Shown piece after piece: positions 34,066-44,745 of a stretch of 64,000 nt of DNA. The stretch covers positions 24,434,658 to 24,498,657 of the forward strand of contig CM064657.1 of assembly GCA_032717465.1 (NCBI GenBank), in the 5' to 3' direction. Under the pieces are notes generated by a model. That model searched no databases and was not told the origin of the DNA. It was given only the letters and a program-made list of their open reading frames with translations. The position numbers and the translations under genes are program-made. This DNA is from Coenobita brevimanus. Its lineage: Eukaryota; Arthropoda; Malacostraca; Decapoda; Coenobitidae. The first letter of the stretch is position 1, and each line of letters opens with the position of its first letter.

Positions 34066-34240
34066 ATCGTCATCATCCCTACCACCGTCTACTCCTGTGT
34101 TGCCCATGAGGAGCATATACGGTCTAGGCAAGTTGGTCCTGACATCTAAGATGAGAGTGACCAGCCAAACTCATACCTGAGTTGCATTATGTGAGTAATA
34201 AACCCCTACCATCCCTAGGATATAAACCTGCACATGCCAT
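34066..34240 (-). repeat. SINE-A part of an interrupted composite SINE
   Basis: This is the reverse complement of 9680-9835 (GGATATAAACCTGCAC is the inverted B-box at about 34218-34233). Its other half, with the tRNA-like head and module B, lies at 34986-35225. The two are separated by an RTE-A insertion. Confidence 0.8.
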
Positions 34241-34985
34241 GAATGAATTTGGAACAGTGTGTAGGAGGAGGAAGCTGAAAGTTAATGTAAACAAAAGTAA
34301 AGTTATGGTGTTTGAGAGGAATGAAGTCACAGAGTGTGCAGTGAGGTTGGATGGTGGGGATATGGAGAATGTGAGTGCATTCAAGTACTTGGGTAGTGTG
34401 ATGAGTAAGGATGGAACTTTGGGGGATGAAGTACGTGAAAGCGTACAGCAGGGAAGAAAGGTTGTTGGTACACTGAAAGCAGTGATGAGAAATAGGGAGG
34501 TGAGTATGGAAGTTAAGAAGGCACTGCATGATGGTATTGTGATCCCTACCCTGACGTATGGAAGCGAGGCGTGGACCATGCAAGAGGGGAAGAAGTCAAG
34601 AGTGAGAGCAATGGAAATGAGTTACTTGAGAGGAGCATGTGGAGTGACGTGGAGGGACAGGTTGACGAATGAAGAAGTGAAGGAACGTTGTGGGGTAGAT
34701 GTGGATGTGGTTGAAAAGATTAGGAGAAATACACTGAGGTGGTTTGGACATGTGGAGAGAATGGAGAATGAAAGACTAAGAGGGTGTATGTAGGTGAGGT
34801 GAAGGGAGGGAGAGGGAGGGGTAGACCGAGGATGAGGTGGAGGGATGGAGTTGAGAGGTATATGAGGGAGGGGGGGTGAGTTGGGGGGAGGGGAGTCAAA
34901 TGGTGGGTGACAGAGTGACTTGGAGGCATTTTATCTGCGGCCACCCTTTGTGGGATTAGGGCGTCGGGCTATAGATAGATAGATA
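34236..34985 (+). pseudogene. RTE-A LINE copy 3, 5'-truncated insertion inside a SINE
   Basis: This encodes only the last part of RTE-A: NEFGTVCRRRKLKVNVNKSK, FKYLGSVMSKDGTL, YGSEAWTMQEGKKSRVRA and LRWFGHVERMENER. It stays open to about 34793, then runs through the GGCCACCC motif to a (GATA)n tail at 34969-34985. ACATGCCAT occurs on both sides (34231-34239 and 34984-34992), a good target duplication. Confidence 0.88.
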
Positions 34986-35225
34986 GACATGCCATAATTA
35001 CCCACTAAACCACCAGGCGCCATGATTTTGTTATATGGTTACCACCCAGCATAGTAAATGACTTACTGGTATACAGGAAACCATTCAGTGTAAAGTCACC
35101 CACAGACAGAAGGAAGAAGAATGAAGGAAAGAAAGAGATAAGAGGAAGGAAGGAAGAAAAGAAAAGACGGTCCCCAAGAGCAGCACTACATCGAGTGAGT
35201 GAATGGTGAGTGCCTTCACCTACCG
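34986..35225 (-). repeat. Composite SINE, tRNA-like head and module B
   Basis: In reverse, this reads module B, then CATGGCGCCTGGTGGTTTAG and TGGGTAATTATGGCATG, the same module-B/tRNA-head junction as at 9600-9650. With 34066-34240 it makes one SINE inserted in RTE-B copy 2. Confidence 0.75.
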
Positions 35226-35831
35226 TTATCAAAAGTGATGGTATCTAGGGCTGGGGGAGGTATTGTCAAAGAAGATGGGGAGTGGCCATGTGCGACTTGC
35301 CACAAGGGCATGGGAGGTAATTCCATTTTGTGGACTGTTGGTGATAAGTGGGTGCATAAGAGATGTAGTGGTAGAGGTAGACTGTGAGGTAACGCGAATT
35401 TCATGTGTGTGGTGTGTTGGGGAGAGCATGTGGAGGTTGCCAGGGTTGAATGGATTGAACTTGCTGGTGAGTCTCTTAGAGTGTGTGGAAGAGTTTTGTT
35501 ATTTGGGAAGACATGTAATGTGCTGGAGGTGGGGCTGGAGCTAGCTCACTGGCTAGAGTGAGGAGTGGCTGGAAGAAGTGCAGGGAGCTGTTGCTTCTCC
35601 AGACATGGAGAGGGCCCTCCCTCCGTGCTAAAGTATCTTTGCATGCGGCATGTGTTAAGATTGTAATAGTGTATGGTAGTGTGACCCGGGCAGTAAAGGA
35701 AGAGGATATTCACAGGCTCAAACATACAGAAATGGTAATGATTAGGTGGATGTACAGTGTGTCCCTGAGTGCGAGGCTTGGGGGACTAGGTTTACAATGG
35801 AAGAGCTGAGAGGTAGGATGGGACTGGAGTG

Positions 35832-36053
35832 TGTTATGCAGCGTATTCTGGGTTCAACTCCTTGAACTCAGATATAGGGACAGACCTGGGTTCTTTTATT
35901 CAGGACCGGGCTAGAGCATGCAAACAAGGGATGGGGCTCAAACACAGGCTAGCCAGTCTTACACGTATTACCTTACAAACAGATACAGCGGACTAAACAA
36001 ATTCAGTACAAGAGGCAACACTATATATGGTGTATCTCGCAACACTCTGTAGG
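35832..36053 (-). repeat. LTR-0: end of a Gypsy-family LTR inserted in RTE-B
   Basis: It starts TGTTATGCAGCG, the inverted form of the family's ..GCATAACA 3' LTR end, within RTE-B sequence. It is interrupted at GTAGG by solo LTR-1. The sequence after LTR-1 (44606 to about 44745) continues it. Its other end and partner are not identified. Confidence 0.65.
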
Positions 36054-37274
36054 TGTTATGCAGCGTAGTCTGGGCCTGACCCCTCGGGTTCAGATACGGT
36101 GAGGGCCTTGGGTTCTTTGTTCTTGAAATGCAGACAAGGATGGTGAGGCTCAAACACAAACTGATCAAATGCACACGTGTATTAAGCAATAAACAAAGTA
36201 CAAAAACACAGACATTGATATACACAGCAGTACATGACCAATCCTATGCAGTACAAATATATTAAACAATACAGAGCGATATATAGGTCACACTTGCATT
36301 AACTATACACCACGATACAATACACATATGACACATACAGTACACTGGATGTGTCTCTTTAGAACACATATAGGAGTAAGGGCAAAATGGGACCTTTGGC
36401 ACAGTCTATCTTGGTATGAGCACATATGCGTGACATGGATGGGGATATTACTGTAATGCTAGGTGAAATTAGGCTCGACTTCTCGTTCCTATTTCACCTA
36501 ACGTGGAGCGGGGTCCTCTTTCGAAACCGGAGCTTAGTGCAATAAAGAGAGGCAGGACACAAAAACTCTAGGCAACAACCTTTACACGTATATTACCAAA
36601 GTCAGACACAGGACAAATCAGCAGATATTACAGCACAATACATAGCAATATAAAACCTTATCTAGGATATGTGTATCTCGCAGGATGCTTGCTTCTTTGA
36701 TAGTAATGACAACACAAACAATCCTAGTGTATCAGGAGTGCAGTAAATATAGGTGCGCGCAGGGGCGCGGGAGGGGGGTCGAGTCTCACTAGGAGAGGTG
36801 CGGGGAGTGACTTGCAGCGGCTAAGGGAAAGTTATGGTAACACTGGGGGGCGGCAGATATTAGCCGTGAAGTTTATATGGTTTCCACTAGCCAAAAGACT
36901 TTGGCAATTGATTTTATTCTTGATTTACACTTACTCGAGATATTGGAGTGAGAGAGGGTGGTAAACAAGATTTATGGGTAGCGTGGGGGAGGGAGAGAAT
37001 ACCATTAATACTTCCTTTCACAGTATTCCTTCACAGTAATGGGGGTATGTCTTTATAGGGGAATCTCCCGACGGCACAGGCTTATTAATTGTATAACAGG
37101 GATGTCACTCACGCGTATAGTCGATCAGATCTTGTTCCACACTCTCGTCCTTTAACTTCTCACTGTGATCTGATTTACTCCGATATTCACTATATGAAAT
37201 CACTGCACAATACTTACATTAGGGGAAATCACACTTAACCTAAATCACTCGTGCTACAATATCACACGTATTCA

Positions 37275-38831
37275 TCAGGGGGATAGGCAGGAACATGTCG
37301 TCGGCGATCCTGCTGGGCTAGGGGCACCGCCAATGCAAGGCGTGCCGAGAGGACACGGGATAACTCGTAAGGGCGTCCTCTCGCGTCCTGGGCTTCCCGT
37401 GGCTTCCGGGCTTGGCTCGGGTGTGTGGCCCTCGGGACTGGGGCCGAATAGCTCCAGGAACCTCTGTGATAAGTCCCGGTGTCGTGGGGGCGTAGAGGGA
37501 TCACGCCCAGGTGTCCTGGGGAGAACCGAGAGAGACTGTGGGCTGCGGTCTCCAGCGTCTAGGGGCGCCGACAGGGGAGGGCTGCGGCAGCGACTTCCAC
37601 TGGGGTCCGTCAGGTGCGTCTGCTCTAGAGCCAGGCGTAGGGAACAGAGACCAGGGGAGGCTGGGAGGCCTGTCTGGGTCACTCTGGGACAGGGAGCCTG
37701 GGCTCCAGTCTCCTGCTGTGGGGACGTCTCTCTACTCGCCTCTCACTGCACACCCTCGGAGCGACCGTAGATCGTCTCACGAGGGAGGGAGCGACCATAG
37801 ATCGTCTCTACCGGAGCACTTTCGGAGCAACCATAGTTCGTCTCAAGAGGATGGGAGCAACCATAGATCGTCTCTACCAGAGCACTTTCGGAGCAACCAT
37901 AGATCGTCTCTACCGGAGCACTTTCGGAGCGACCATAGATCGTCTCACGAGGATGGGAGCGACCATAGATCGTCTCACAAGGATGGGAGCGACCATAGAT
38001 CGTCTCTACCGGAGCACTTTCGGAGCGACCATAGATCGTCTCACGAGGATGGGAGCAACCATAGATCATCTCTACCGGAGCACTTTCAGAGCAACCATAG
38101 ATCGTCTCACGAGGATGGGAGCGACCGTAGATCATCTCTACCAGAACACTTTGGGAGCGACCATAGATCGTCTCTACCGGAACACTTTGGGAGCGACCAT
38201 AGATCGTCTCTACCGGAGCACTTTCGGAGCGACCATAGATCGTCTCACGAGGATGGGAGCAACCATAGATCATCTCTACCGGAGCACTTTCAGAGCAACC
38301 ATAGATCGTCTCTACCGGAGCACTTTCGGAGTGACCATAGATCGTCTCACGAGGATGGGAGCGACCGTAGATCATCTCTACCAGAACACTTTGGGAGCGA
38401 CCATAGATCGTCTCTACCGGAACACTTTGGGAGCGACCATAGATCGTCTCTACCAGAACACTTTGGGAGCGACCATAGATCGTCTCTACCGGAACACTTT
38501 GGGAGCGACCATAGATCGTCTCTACCAGAGGGGCGCCATCTGGAGTATATTTTCTAACTCCACCCCTAGCTGGCTCAGCAATTCCACTCCACGAAGGTAG
38601 TGTCCTTTTCCTACGGTGGCGGCGGCGTGGTGGATGCATGTCACAGGGGCGCATGGCCTGGGCTGACATGTGTCGCTGTTGCCGGGAGTGGTGGTGGCTG
38701 GTGGCGGCTACCCCGTGGGGTCCGTGTGGGTGTGTTGGCGCATCTGCGGGCATACTAAGCTGTTTTTCGCTTGCCCTGTCGTCGGGGGTACTATGGTATT
38801 CTTCGGGGGCACTGTTTTTCAGGCCACGCAT
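37275..38831 (-). pseudogene. LTR-2 ORF: N-module, ETIYGRS repeats, conserved C-module
   Basis: The ATG is at nucleotides 5-7 of the LTR (38831-38829). The frame is open for 362 codons to TGA 37743-37745, and the same frame continues to 37275, about 518 codons with a single stop. First comes a His/Arg-rich N-terminal module (RRRHRRKRTLPSWSG). Then follow about 23 repeats alternating ETIYGRSESAPV (12 residues, 36 bp) and ETIYGRSHPR (10 residues, 30 bp). Last is a C-module (SPGLCSLRLALEQTHLTDP, LPRTPGRDP, LELFGPSPEGHTPEPSPEA). The C-module is shared with LTR-4, LTR-6, LTR-7 and Gypsy-1. I recognise no known family or signal peptide, and the function is unknown. Confidence 0.7.
37757..38545. repeat. 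Minisatellite of 30- and 36-bp units in LTR-2
   Basis: About 23 units of GAGCGACCATAGATCGTCTC followed by either TACCGGAGCACTTTCG (36 bp in all) or ACGAGGATGG (30 bp in all), in mixed order. There are no unique spacers, so it is not CRISPR-like. Unit lengths are multiples of three, so frames stay open on both strands. Confidence 0.95.
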
Positions 38832-38840
38832 TTTAATTAC

Positions 38841-39110
38841 CTCACTTCACAATACACTCGCGTGACATAAATGCAACGTTATATCACTCATAATTAATGC
38901 ACTCGTGTGACATAGACGGGATATATGCTGCCTTATGATACACTCGCATGACATGAGCGTGAGGGTATATCACTTACAATACACTCGCGTGACATGGACG
39001 GGGGGTGGCACTATTTCACAGTACTCTCGAGTGACATGAACGCATCAGAATATTACTCCTAGTAAACTCGTGTGACATAAATGGGTTGTAACTATGGAAT
39101 ACAGTATATT
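38841..39110. repeat. Short tandem repeat of about 41-45 bp in LTR-1
   Basis: ACACTCGCGTGACAT-like phrases recur six times at irregular 41-60 bp spacing. The first unit lies before LTR-2 (GCGTGACATGGATGG near 36427), so LTR-2 inserted within the array. Confidence 0.8.
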
Positions 39111-39339
39111 ACACACAATAGCCTACAAGGTAGGGACACCGTTATGCTAGGTGTTTTAGGTTCGGCTTCCCGTCCCGTAAACGCCTAGCGTATAGCTTGA
39201 CTCTCTTTCTAGACCAGGGCTTAGACAAATAAGAGAGAGGTAGGACACAAAAACTCCAGGCAACAACCTTACACGTGTATTACTTAGTTGGACAGGGGAA
39301 CGAGTAGATGTTACTGACACAAATACACTGGGCAATTAC

Positions 39340-41298
39340 TGAAATATCCGCCGCCGCCGGACCGACCACCCCGCCACCCTCAACCCTACCACCGAGCCAC
39401 CACCTCACCACCACCCCAGGAGGACACCACGGCAGGCCGGATCATCGAGAGACCGACCCGGAGCAAGACGGGCACCGGGGCTTCCCTGTCCCTCTTCCCT
39501 CTTCCCCCCAGCCGGTCCGACAGAAGCCACGCAGGAAAATGACATGACCCTGCAGGCGGGGCAGCCTTCACCAGGTTCGGGCTGGGTCTGAGCTAGATTC
39601 AGTCCCAAGCAACACCACGGTAATGGCCACTGTACGTGTCGGGGAGGGAGCGCCCACTGTATGCCCCTCATCCACTCCCTCCTCCTCCTACGGGAGTAAC
39701 ACCGCGGTAACGGCCACTGTACGTGCTGGGGAAGGAGTGCCCACGGTTCGCCCTCCAGTTACTTCCTGCTGGGCAGGCAGAACCGCAGTAACAGCCACTG
39801 TGCATGCCAGGGAGGGAGCGGCCACTGTACGCCCCTCATCTGCCTCTTCCTCCTCCGGGAGCAGCACCGCCACAACGGCCACTGTACGTGTGGGGGAAGG
39901 AGCGGCCACTGTACACCCTTCAGCTGTGGACCTTAGGAATTGCGGAACCGCCACAACGGCCACTGTACGTGTGGGGGAAGGAGTGGCCACTGTACGCTGT
40001 TCATCAGCGATTCCTGGGGTCCTCCCGGAGGAGGAGGTCCCTTGCGCAGCCAGCCCTCCACCTCTCGGCTGCGTGGGATGCCCTTTGCTTTCTTCCTCCA
40101 GGTGTGGTTCCCCGGAGGTGCTGCTGGAGTGGTGGCATGGTCCTGTCTCAGTCCTGCCGCCTACCCCTGGACGGTCCCGGCCCCTGACGGACGCCCGACA
40201 GAAGAGGTGCCACAGTCTACTCCTGACGGCGCCCCATCCTGCAGGCGGCTGCAGTATCTGGACTCCCAGGCCTGACCAGCAGGTCCCAGAGCAGGGCCGC
40301 TTGGGCTCCACTCCCCCACAGCCCTCTGCCCGGAGTAAGAGGTGACAGGCCCGCCTCCTGCAGCAGTTCAGCCCCACCCCGAGGGCCACCTATTAGGTTG
40401 AGGCCCCCAGACCGGAGGGCCTCCCTGCACCCCACCGACGAGGCTCCAGCACGAGGGCCTCCTATTAGGTCGAGGCCCCCAGACGGGAGAGCCTCCCTGC
40501 ACCCCTCTGATGAAGAAGGCCCGGGCAGCGACGCCCCTGCGGGCAGTGAACTGCCTCCTACAGGACGGCTCCCCAGTCCTCCCACGCCCGGGCGCCTCCT
40601 CTGTTAAGCCCAGGAACCAAAGGCGTTGTAGTGATTTCAACGCCTCTCTAGTGCCTTAAACTGCAGAGACAGGAGTGAACAGTGACAGTGAAAGAGTAAG
40701 GCCAGAACAATATAAGTGACACGCAGAGACAAATATCCAGGCAGAACAGAAAAGACTAGTGAACACGGACATAGAGACGTACAGAAACAGTGGGTCAAAA
40801 CTAGTGGTGCGCCAAGAAAAACCAGAAACCTGTGAACAGTGTCACCGCGGCTAAGTGACTATCCCGAGTGTCGCAACTCGCACCCTGACAAGTCATAGTA
40901 ACATTCACTCTCCTGAACCCTGGCCCTTTTTACTCTTAGTGCATCTGGTTTAGAATATTAAATGTCAGTTCTGCCTAAAACAATAATACGGGTATTGTGT
41001 ATTAATCACTCATCATCTGTGTATAACTGAAAAGCCCCAAGTCTGCCCTTGACGTATGTGTGTACATTTGTATTGAGAAGTTAACTCTGTAATCCTGTCC
41101 AATTCATATCCAGTGTCTCTTTGTTTCTATATTGTAACAGTGTATTGAACTAAGACAATAGATGTGTTAAGGTGTACTGCCTAGTTTTTATGCCCTGTTC
41201 CTTTGTGGGTGCTTTATTTCCGGTCCAGTAAGAGGACCCCGCTCAGTCGCGGGCGTTTATAGGACGAGAAGTCGGACTGAAAACACCCCGCATAACAA
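39340..41298 (+). repeat. LTR-3: solo LTR, 1959 bp, inside LTR-4
   Basis: It starts TGAAATATCCGCC and ends CCCCGCATAACA. ATTAC is duplicated at 39335-39339 and 41299-41303. It is in opposite orientation to its host. It has five repeats of about 80-85 bp (39620-40010). 40610-41240 is AT-richer and without frames. Confidence 0.93.
39341..40345 (+). pseudogene. LTR-3 ORF with TATVRVGEG repeats
   Basis: From the first bases of the LTR, one frame runs 335 codons to 40345 with a single stop (TGA 39545-39547). The family ATG at LTR position 5-7 is ATA here. A Pro/His-rich start (PPSTLPPSHHL) is followed by about five repeats of roughly 28 residues with core TATVRVGEGAATVRPSS, then a Pro/Ser-rich C-terminus. 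The repeat differs fully from that of LTR-2, and the C-module is not clearly recognisable. The long + frame may partly reflect GC-rich composition. Confidence 0.5.
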
Positions 41299-41897
41299 TT
41301 ACAAGCTCTTATGTCTAGATATGGTTATCAGTATCACTCAGGATACCGCTTGGGTCACAGTGAATAGCGCTTGAGGCAGTGTTCTTAATTAGGGGAAGTC
41401 CGGGTTTTCTATACTCGCAGAGTTACCAAGGTTATTTCCTACTGGTGAGTGTTGCTTTGGCACTGGGGTCTGATTATGGTCTTAGTATCAGGAGATATTT
41501 TCTGATGGTAGCGTATTTACCCCGTTAGACTCGACTCTCACTGGGTGGGTGTATTTTTGTTTATACTGTCGCTGTCACTCACTCCACCACTTTGGTATTA
41601 TCACTGACTTCTATCAGAAGGGTAGCTCACGGTTCCATCTTCATATCCCTTGGTCACATACACTGTTCATCGTAGTTGTTATTCACTCCACCACTTTGGT
41701 ATAATTACTGACTTCCATCAGAGGGTTAGTTCACTGTTCTGCCTTTAGATCACGTGATCACAAGCAGTGCACTATTACTGTCACTCCTGTCAGTTTGGGC
41801 GTCGTGGCGGTCAGGTTCAAGGGCAGAGGGGCGTCACAGCTCCGTTACTGATGGGGCTGGCCACCACTGGGGGCCTCTGTATCCAGAGGCCACGGGA

Positions 41898-42749
41898 TCA
41901 CGCGCAGGGGCGTCCAGGGCTGTGGGTGGTGAAGGGTCCCGCACTCTCAGGGTTGGGAACAGGAGTGCGGCCCTCAGGGCTGGGGCCAAACAATTGCCTG
42001 AACCTGTCATTCAGGCTCTTGACAGAGGACGAAGATCTCCGACGTTGAGGCGTGGGGCGTTCCCACCCGGGAGTCCTGGGGGCAGTCTGGGGTTCCTGAG
42101 GGCTGCGGTCCCCAGGGCTTGGTGGTGCCAACAGGAAGGGGCTGCGGCACTGGTCTGCATCGGGGTCTGTCAGGTGGGTCTCCTCCAGATCCAGTTGTAG
42201 GGAGTAGAGGCCAGGGGAGACTAAGAGGCCTCTCCAATACTCCTCTAGGCCCGAGACTCCCTCTGGGTCATGGGTCGGGGAACAGGCATCAGCTTCAGAT
42301 GGAGGAGCGGCTACTGGCCGTGGCTTCCTGGGGGCGCGGCTACAGGCCATCGCCAAGGCTCGGCTACTGGCCGTGGCCTGGGGGAGTGGGCAGCTCCCAG
42401 CAGGCCCAAGGGCACCTTCGGAGCTGCTACAGGCCGTCTCCTGATGAAGGCGGGAGCGGCTACAGGCCGTCTCCTGACGAAGGCGGGAGTGATTACAGGC
42501 TGTCTCCTTATAGCCCTCAGAGCGACTACAGGCCATCTCCTTAGCGAGGGGTGAGCGTCTACAGGTCGTCTCTGAGGTGCTGGCAGGAGCTGGACAGGCA
42601 GCTCCACCCCTTAGCTGGTTGGAGAAGGCTCGCCTGGTAGGTAGTCTAGTATTCCTGCTATGGTGGCGGTGGGCAAGTTCCAGGTCATAGGGGCACGCGG
42701 CCCGGGCGGACTTATGCCTTTGTCGCTCTAGGTCCCGCCGTGCTGTCAT
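41898..42749 (-). pseudogene. LTR-4 ORF: ETACSRS repeats plus conserved C-module
   Basis: The frame is open for 283 codons. It has the N-module (CPYDLELAHRHHSRNT, RAFSNQLRGGA), then about six repeats of 10-12 residues (ETACSRSRLRQ, ETACNHSRLRQ), then a complete C-module: LEEYWRG, SLQLDLEETHLTDPDAD, RSPF, GDRSP, PRTPGW, SLNDRFRQLFGPSPEGRTP. The LTR's own ATG (42808) is in another frame, so one frameshift lies between. This is the best intact view of repeats and C-module in one open frame. Confidence 0.72.
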
Positions 42750-44605
42750 TACTCCTCTGTGGGCTCCTTGTGGGGGTGTCTGGGCGCTTCGGGGGCACTA
42801 TACTGCATTTTAGACACAGTACTTGTACATCAATGGAGTTAATTGTGCATTGCACGGACGGGGGGGAACACGTGGGATGGCCGGGACTGGTTCCATTGTA
42901 CCAATGATAGCACTCAACATAGATTCTTTCCTGGGGTCACGATTTAGCACACACTGGGGCCTGAATATTACGGTAACGGGGGGGTAACTCTTTTTATAGG
43001 GGCATGAACTAACACCAGAGGGGGGAGGGGGGAACACTGACAGAGGGTGTATACATAGTTCAGAGCACTTCTACTCACTGGTAAGGGTGGGTGGTGAGTG
43101 GTGCTAGGGGCGCGCCTGGGCCCACTACCCTGGCAGCTGTGGGTGGCAGCCGGGAGTGGGGGGAGGGCCATCAGGGGTGCATTCCCAATGGAAATCACTG
43201 TCGGCATCACCTGGAATCCGGGTGATGCCGAAGGGCAGAGTGATGGGCAGCCCTTTCATGGTGGAGGGCCCTGGGAGAGCGGTGGCCCTTGGGGCTATGG
43301 CCAAACAGGGCCAGGAGGCACGCAGCACAGCGCCTGCCATTAGTCGTGGTGGGTATCCTAGGGGCAGACCTGACCTGGTCTGAGCCGAGGGTCGGCCACG
43401 GGAGTATTGTCACCTTCCTGGAGCTGCAGTCTTGCCAAGGAGAGGCAGCTGTCAGGGGATGACTGTGGCCGCCTGCATTGGGGGGAGTCAGGTAACTGCT
43501 GTGGGTGTCAGGGGCAGTTCGCCAGTGCCTGGGATTGTGGTGTCACCTAGGGGAGGTGGCTGTCATAGGTGGTCTGCAGCAGCGCTCTCTGGGGGTCTGT
43601 CAGCGGCTGTAGGTGACGAGGGTGGCGCCGCAGCGACAAGATGTCTGGCCTCGGAGTGGTCCCGCCCTGTCTGGTCTCAGGTGGGGTACTTGTGGGGGAG
43701 CAGTCCCCACTCTCCATACAGGAGGGGAGGCAAGAGAGGGGCACCTCGCTCTGCCACAGGAGGGATGGGCTAGAGGTGTTGCCCTCGAAGGGAACCTCCG
43801 GAGTCACAGAGGGAGGAATGACCGGTGGTCGGATCCCCTGTTTGGCGAGCCTGACAGTCCCTGCCAGAACTCTGTGCTGGGGCATGAGAAGGGGGTCCAG
43901 AGGACGCCCCTTCAGCCAGACAGATCCAGTGGATACTGACTAGGCTCCCGCCTGGGGTTGCAGCTGAAGGAGGTCCAGTGGACACTCCTTCAGGCAACCA
44001 TTCGTCCCGGGGACAACCAGAGGGAGAGGCCCGTGGGGTCTCCTGGCAGGTGCCGCAGGTCTGGTGGACACTGCCCTCCTGCCATCGGGGGAGTGGCACA
44101 GCTGGGGGACGACCGGTGGTCCGTCCCCCTGTGGTAGATCCAGTGGACACTACCACTGGGCCTGCCACCCTCCTGGGGAGTACCAGCAAAGGTTGTCTGA
44201 TAGACGTGCCTATGTGCTGGCTCCCAGAGGTGGGTGGCAGAAGGAGAAACGGTGGTCACTCCTACAGTAGATCCAGAGAACACTACTGTGCCACTGCTCC
44301 CCTGGGGTAAAGTAGGACACAAGGCTCTGGTGGAGTCCCCTCCTCATTTAGAGGCAAATCCTGTGGACACTGCATCTGAGGGCAGTGTCCACTGGATCGC
44401 TTGGCTGTTGCAAGTCCCACCCCGATTCTGGCACGTGCTTGTTCCCTGTGAGTGTAACTCACTCACACTGAATACCTGCCAGGTGGTCCGGCTGCTTGGA
44501 AGAGGGGCATTAGGTCACAGGGGCAGCGCAGGACACCTGTAAGCCTCCCTATGGCCTCCTCTTGGGGTGGTGGTGTCAGGGTCACTCTATCTGGTGGGTA
44601 TTTCA

Positions 44606-44745
44606 GTAGGCTATAAAAGGGGACGTATTCCACAGAGTTATGACACTATAGATGGGCAAAAGTATTACACAGGGGTCATGACACTACAACTGGGGCACAA
44701 GTATTACACATATTACACAGGACTTGGAGTACAAACATAACAGAG
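44606..44745 (-). repeat. Continuation of LTR-0 next to truncated Gypsy-2 pol
   Basis: This follows the second GTAGG of LTR-1. It contains ATTACACA-type repeats like other LTR starts and runs into pol sequence near 44745 without a clear LTR end. The join looks like a deletion or recombination junction. Confidence 0.45.

Larger units (their letters stand above)
32640..35831 (+). pseudogene. RTE-B LINE copy 2, decayed and twice interrupted
   Basis: RTE-B coding sequence occupies 32640-33352, 33676-34065 and 35226-35831. It extends further 5' than copy 1 (KIMAIKRENRDVMGEQ). It is broken by stops, frameshifts and a local duplication near 33240-33330, where MQFGFMPGKG.TTVAIF occurs twice. A 5'-truncated LINE-C lies at about 33353-33675. 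A composite SINE with its own RTE-A insert lies at 34066-35225. The PHD-like finger is still visible (CATCHKG near 35294), but its second Cys pair is lost (WTVGDKWVHKRC). A Gypsy-family LTR begins at 35832 inside GGACTGGAGTG, cutting off the 3' end. Confidence 0.88.
36452..38835 (-). repeat. LTR-2: solo LTR, 2384 bp
   Basis: In LTR sense it starts TAAAATGCGTGG (38835) and ends AGCATTACA (36452). ATTAC flanks it on both sides (36447-36451 and 38836-38840). It carries the largest repeat block of the window (37757-38545) and a long reading frame in LTR sense. It lies inside LTR-1. Confidence 0.93.
39140..42812 (-). repeat. LTR-4: solo LTR split by LTR-3
   Basis: In LTR sense it starts TAAAATGCAGTATAGTGCC (42812) and ends CTAGCATAACG (39140; final A mutated). 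GACAC flanks both sides (39135-39139, 42813-42817). Without LTR-3 it is about 1.7 kb. It belongs to the same subfamily as LTR-6, LTR-7 and Gypsy-1. Confidence 0.92.
36054..44605 (-). repeat. LTR-1: solo LTR (about 2.5 kb) enlarged by nested solo LTRs
   Basis: It begins TGTTATGCAGCG at 36054 and ends GGTATTTCA at 44605, so in LTR sense it starts TGAAATACC and ends GCATAACA. GTAGG stands on both sides (36049-36053, 44606-44610). Removing LTR-2 and LTR-4 with their duplications leaves about 2484 bp. Its own sequence is at 36054-36451, 38841-39139 and 42818-44605. The last part has a repeat block (43860-44420) rich in GATCCAGTGGACAC. On the - strand it encodes ALFGHSPKGH near 43300, a decayed version of the C-terminal module of the other LTRs. 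Confidence 0.88.

Noticed and set aside
37757..38545. CRISPR-like regular array
   Set aside because: The units are contiguous with no unique spacers, and the context is eukaryotic retroelement DNA. It is a minisatellite.
37511..38600. Long + strand frames (348 and 249 codons) across the LTR-2 repeats, open in two + frames
   Set aside because: They are antisense to the LTR. The repeat units are multiples of three, so any frame without a stop in one unit stays open through all. No module beyond the repeats is conserved in these frames.
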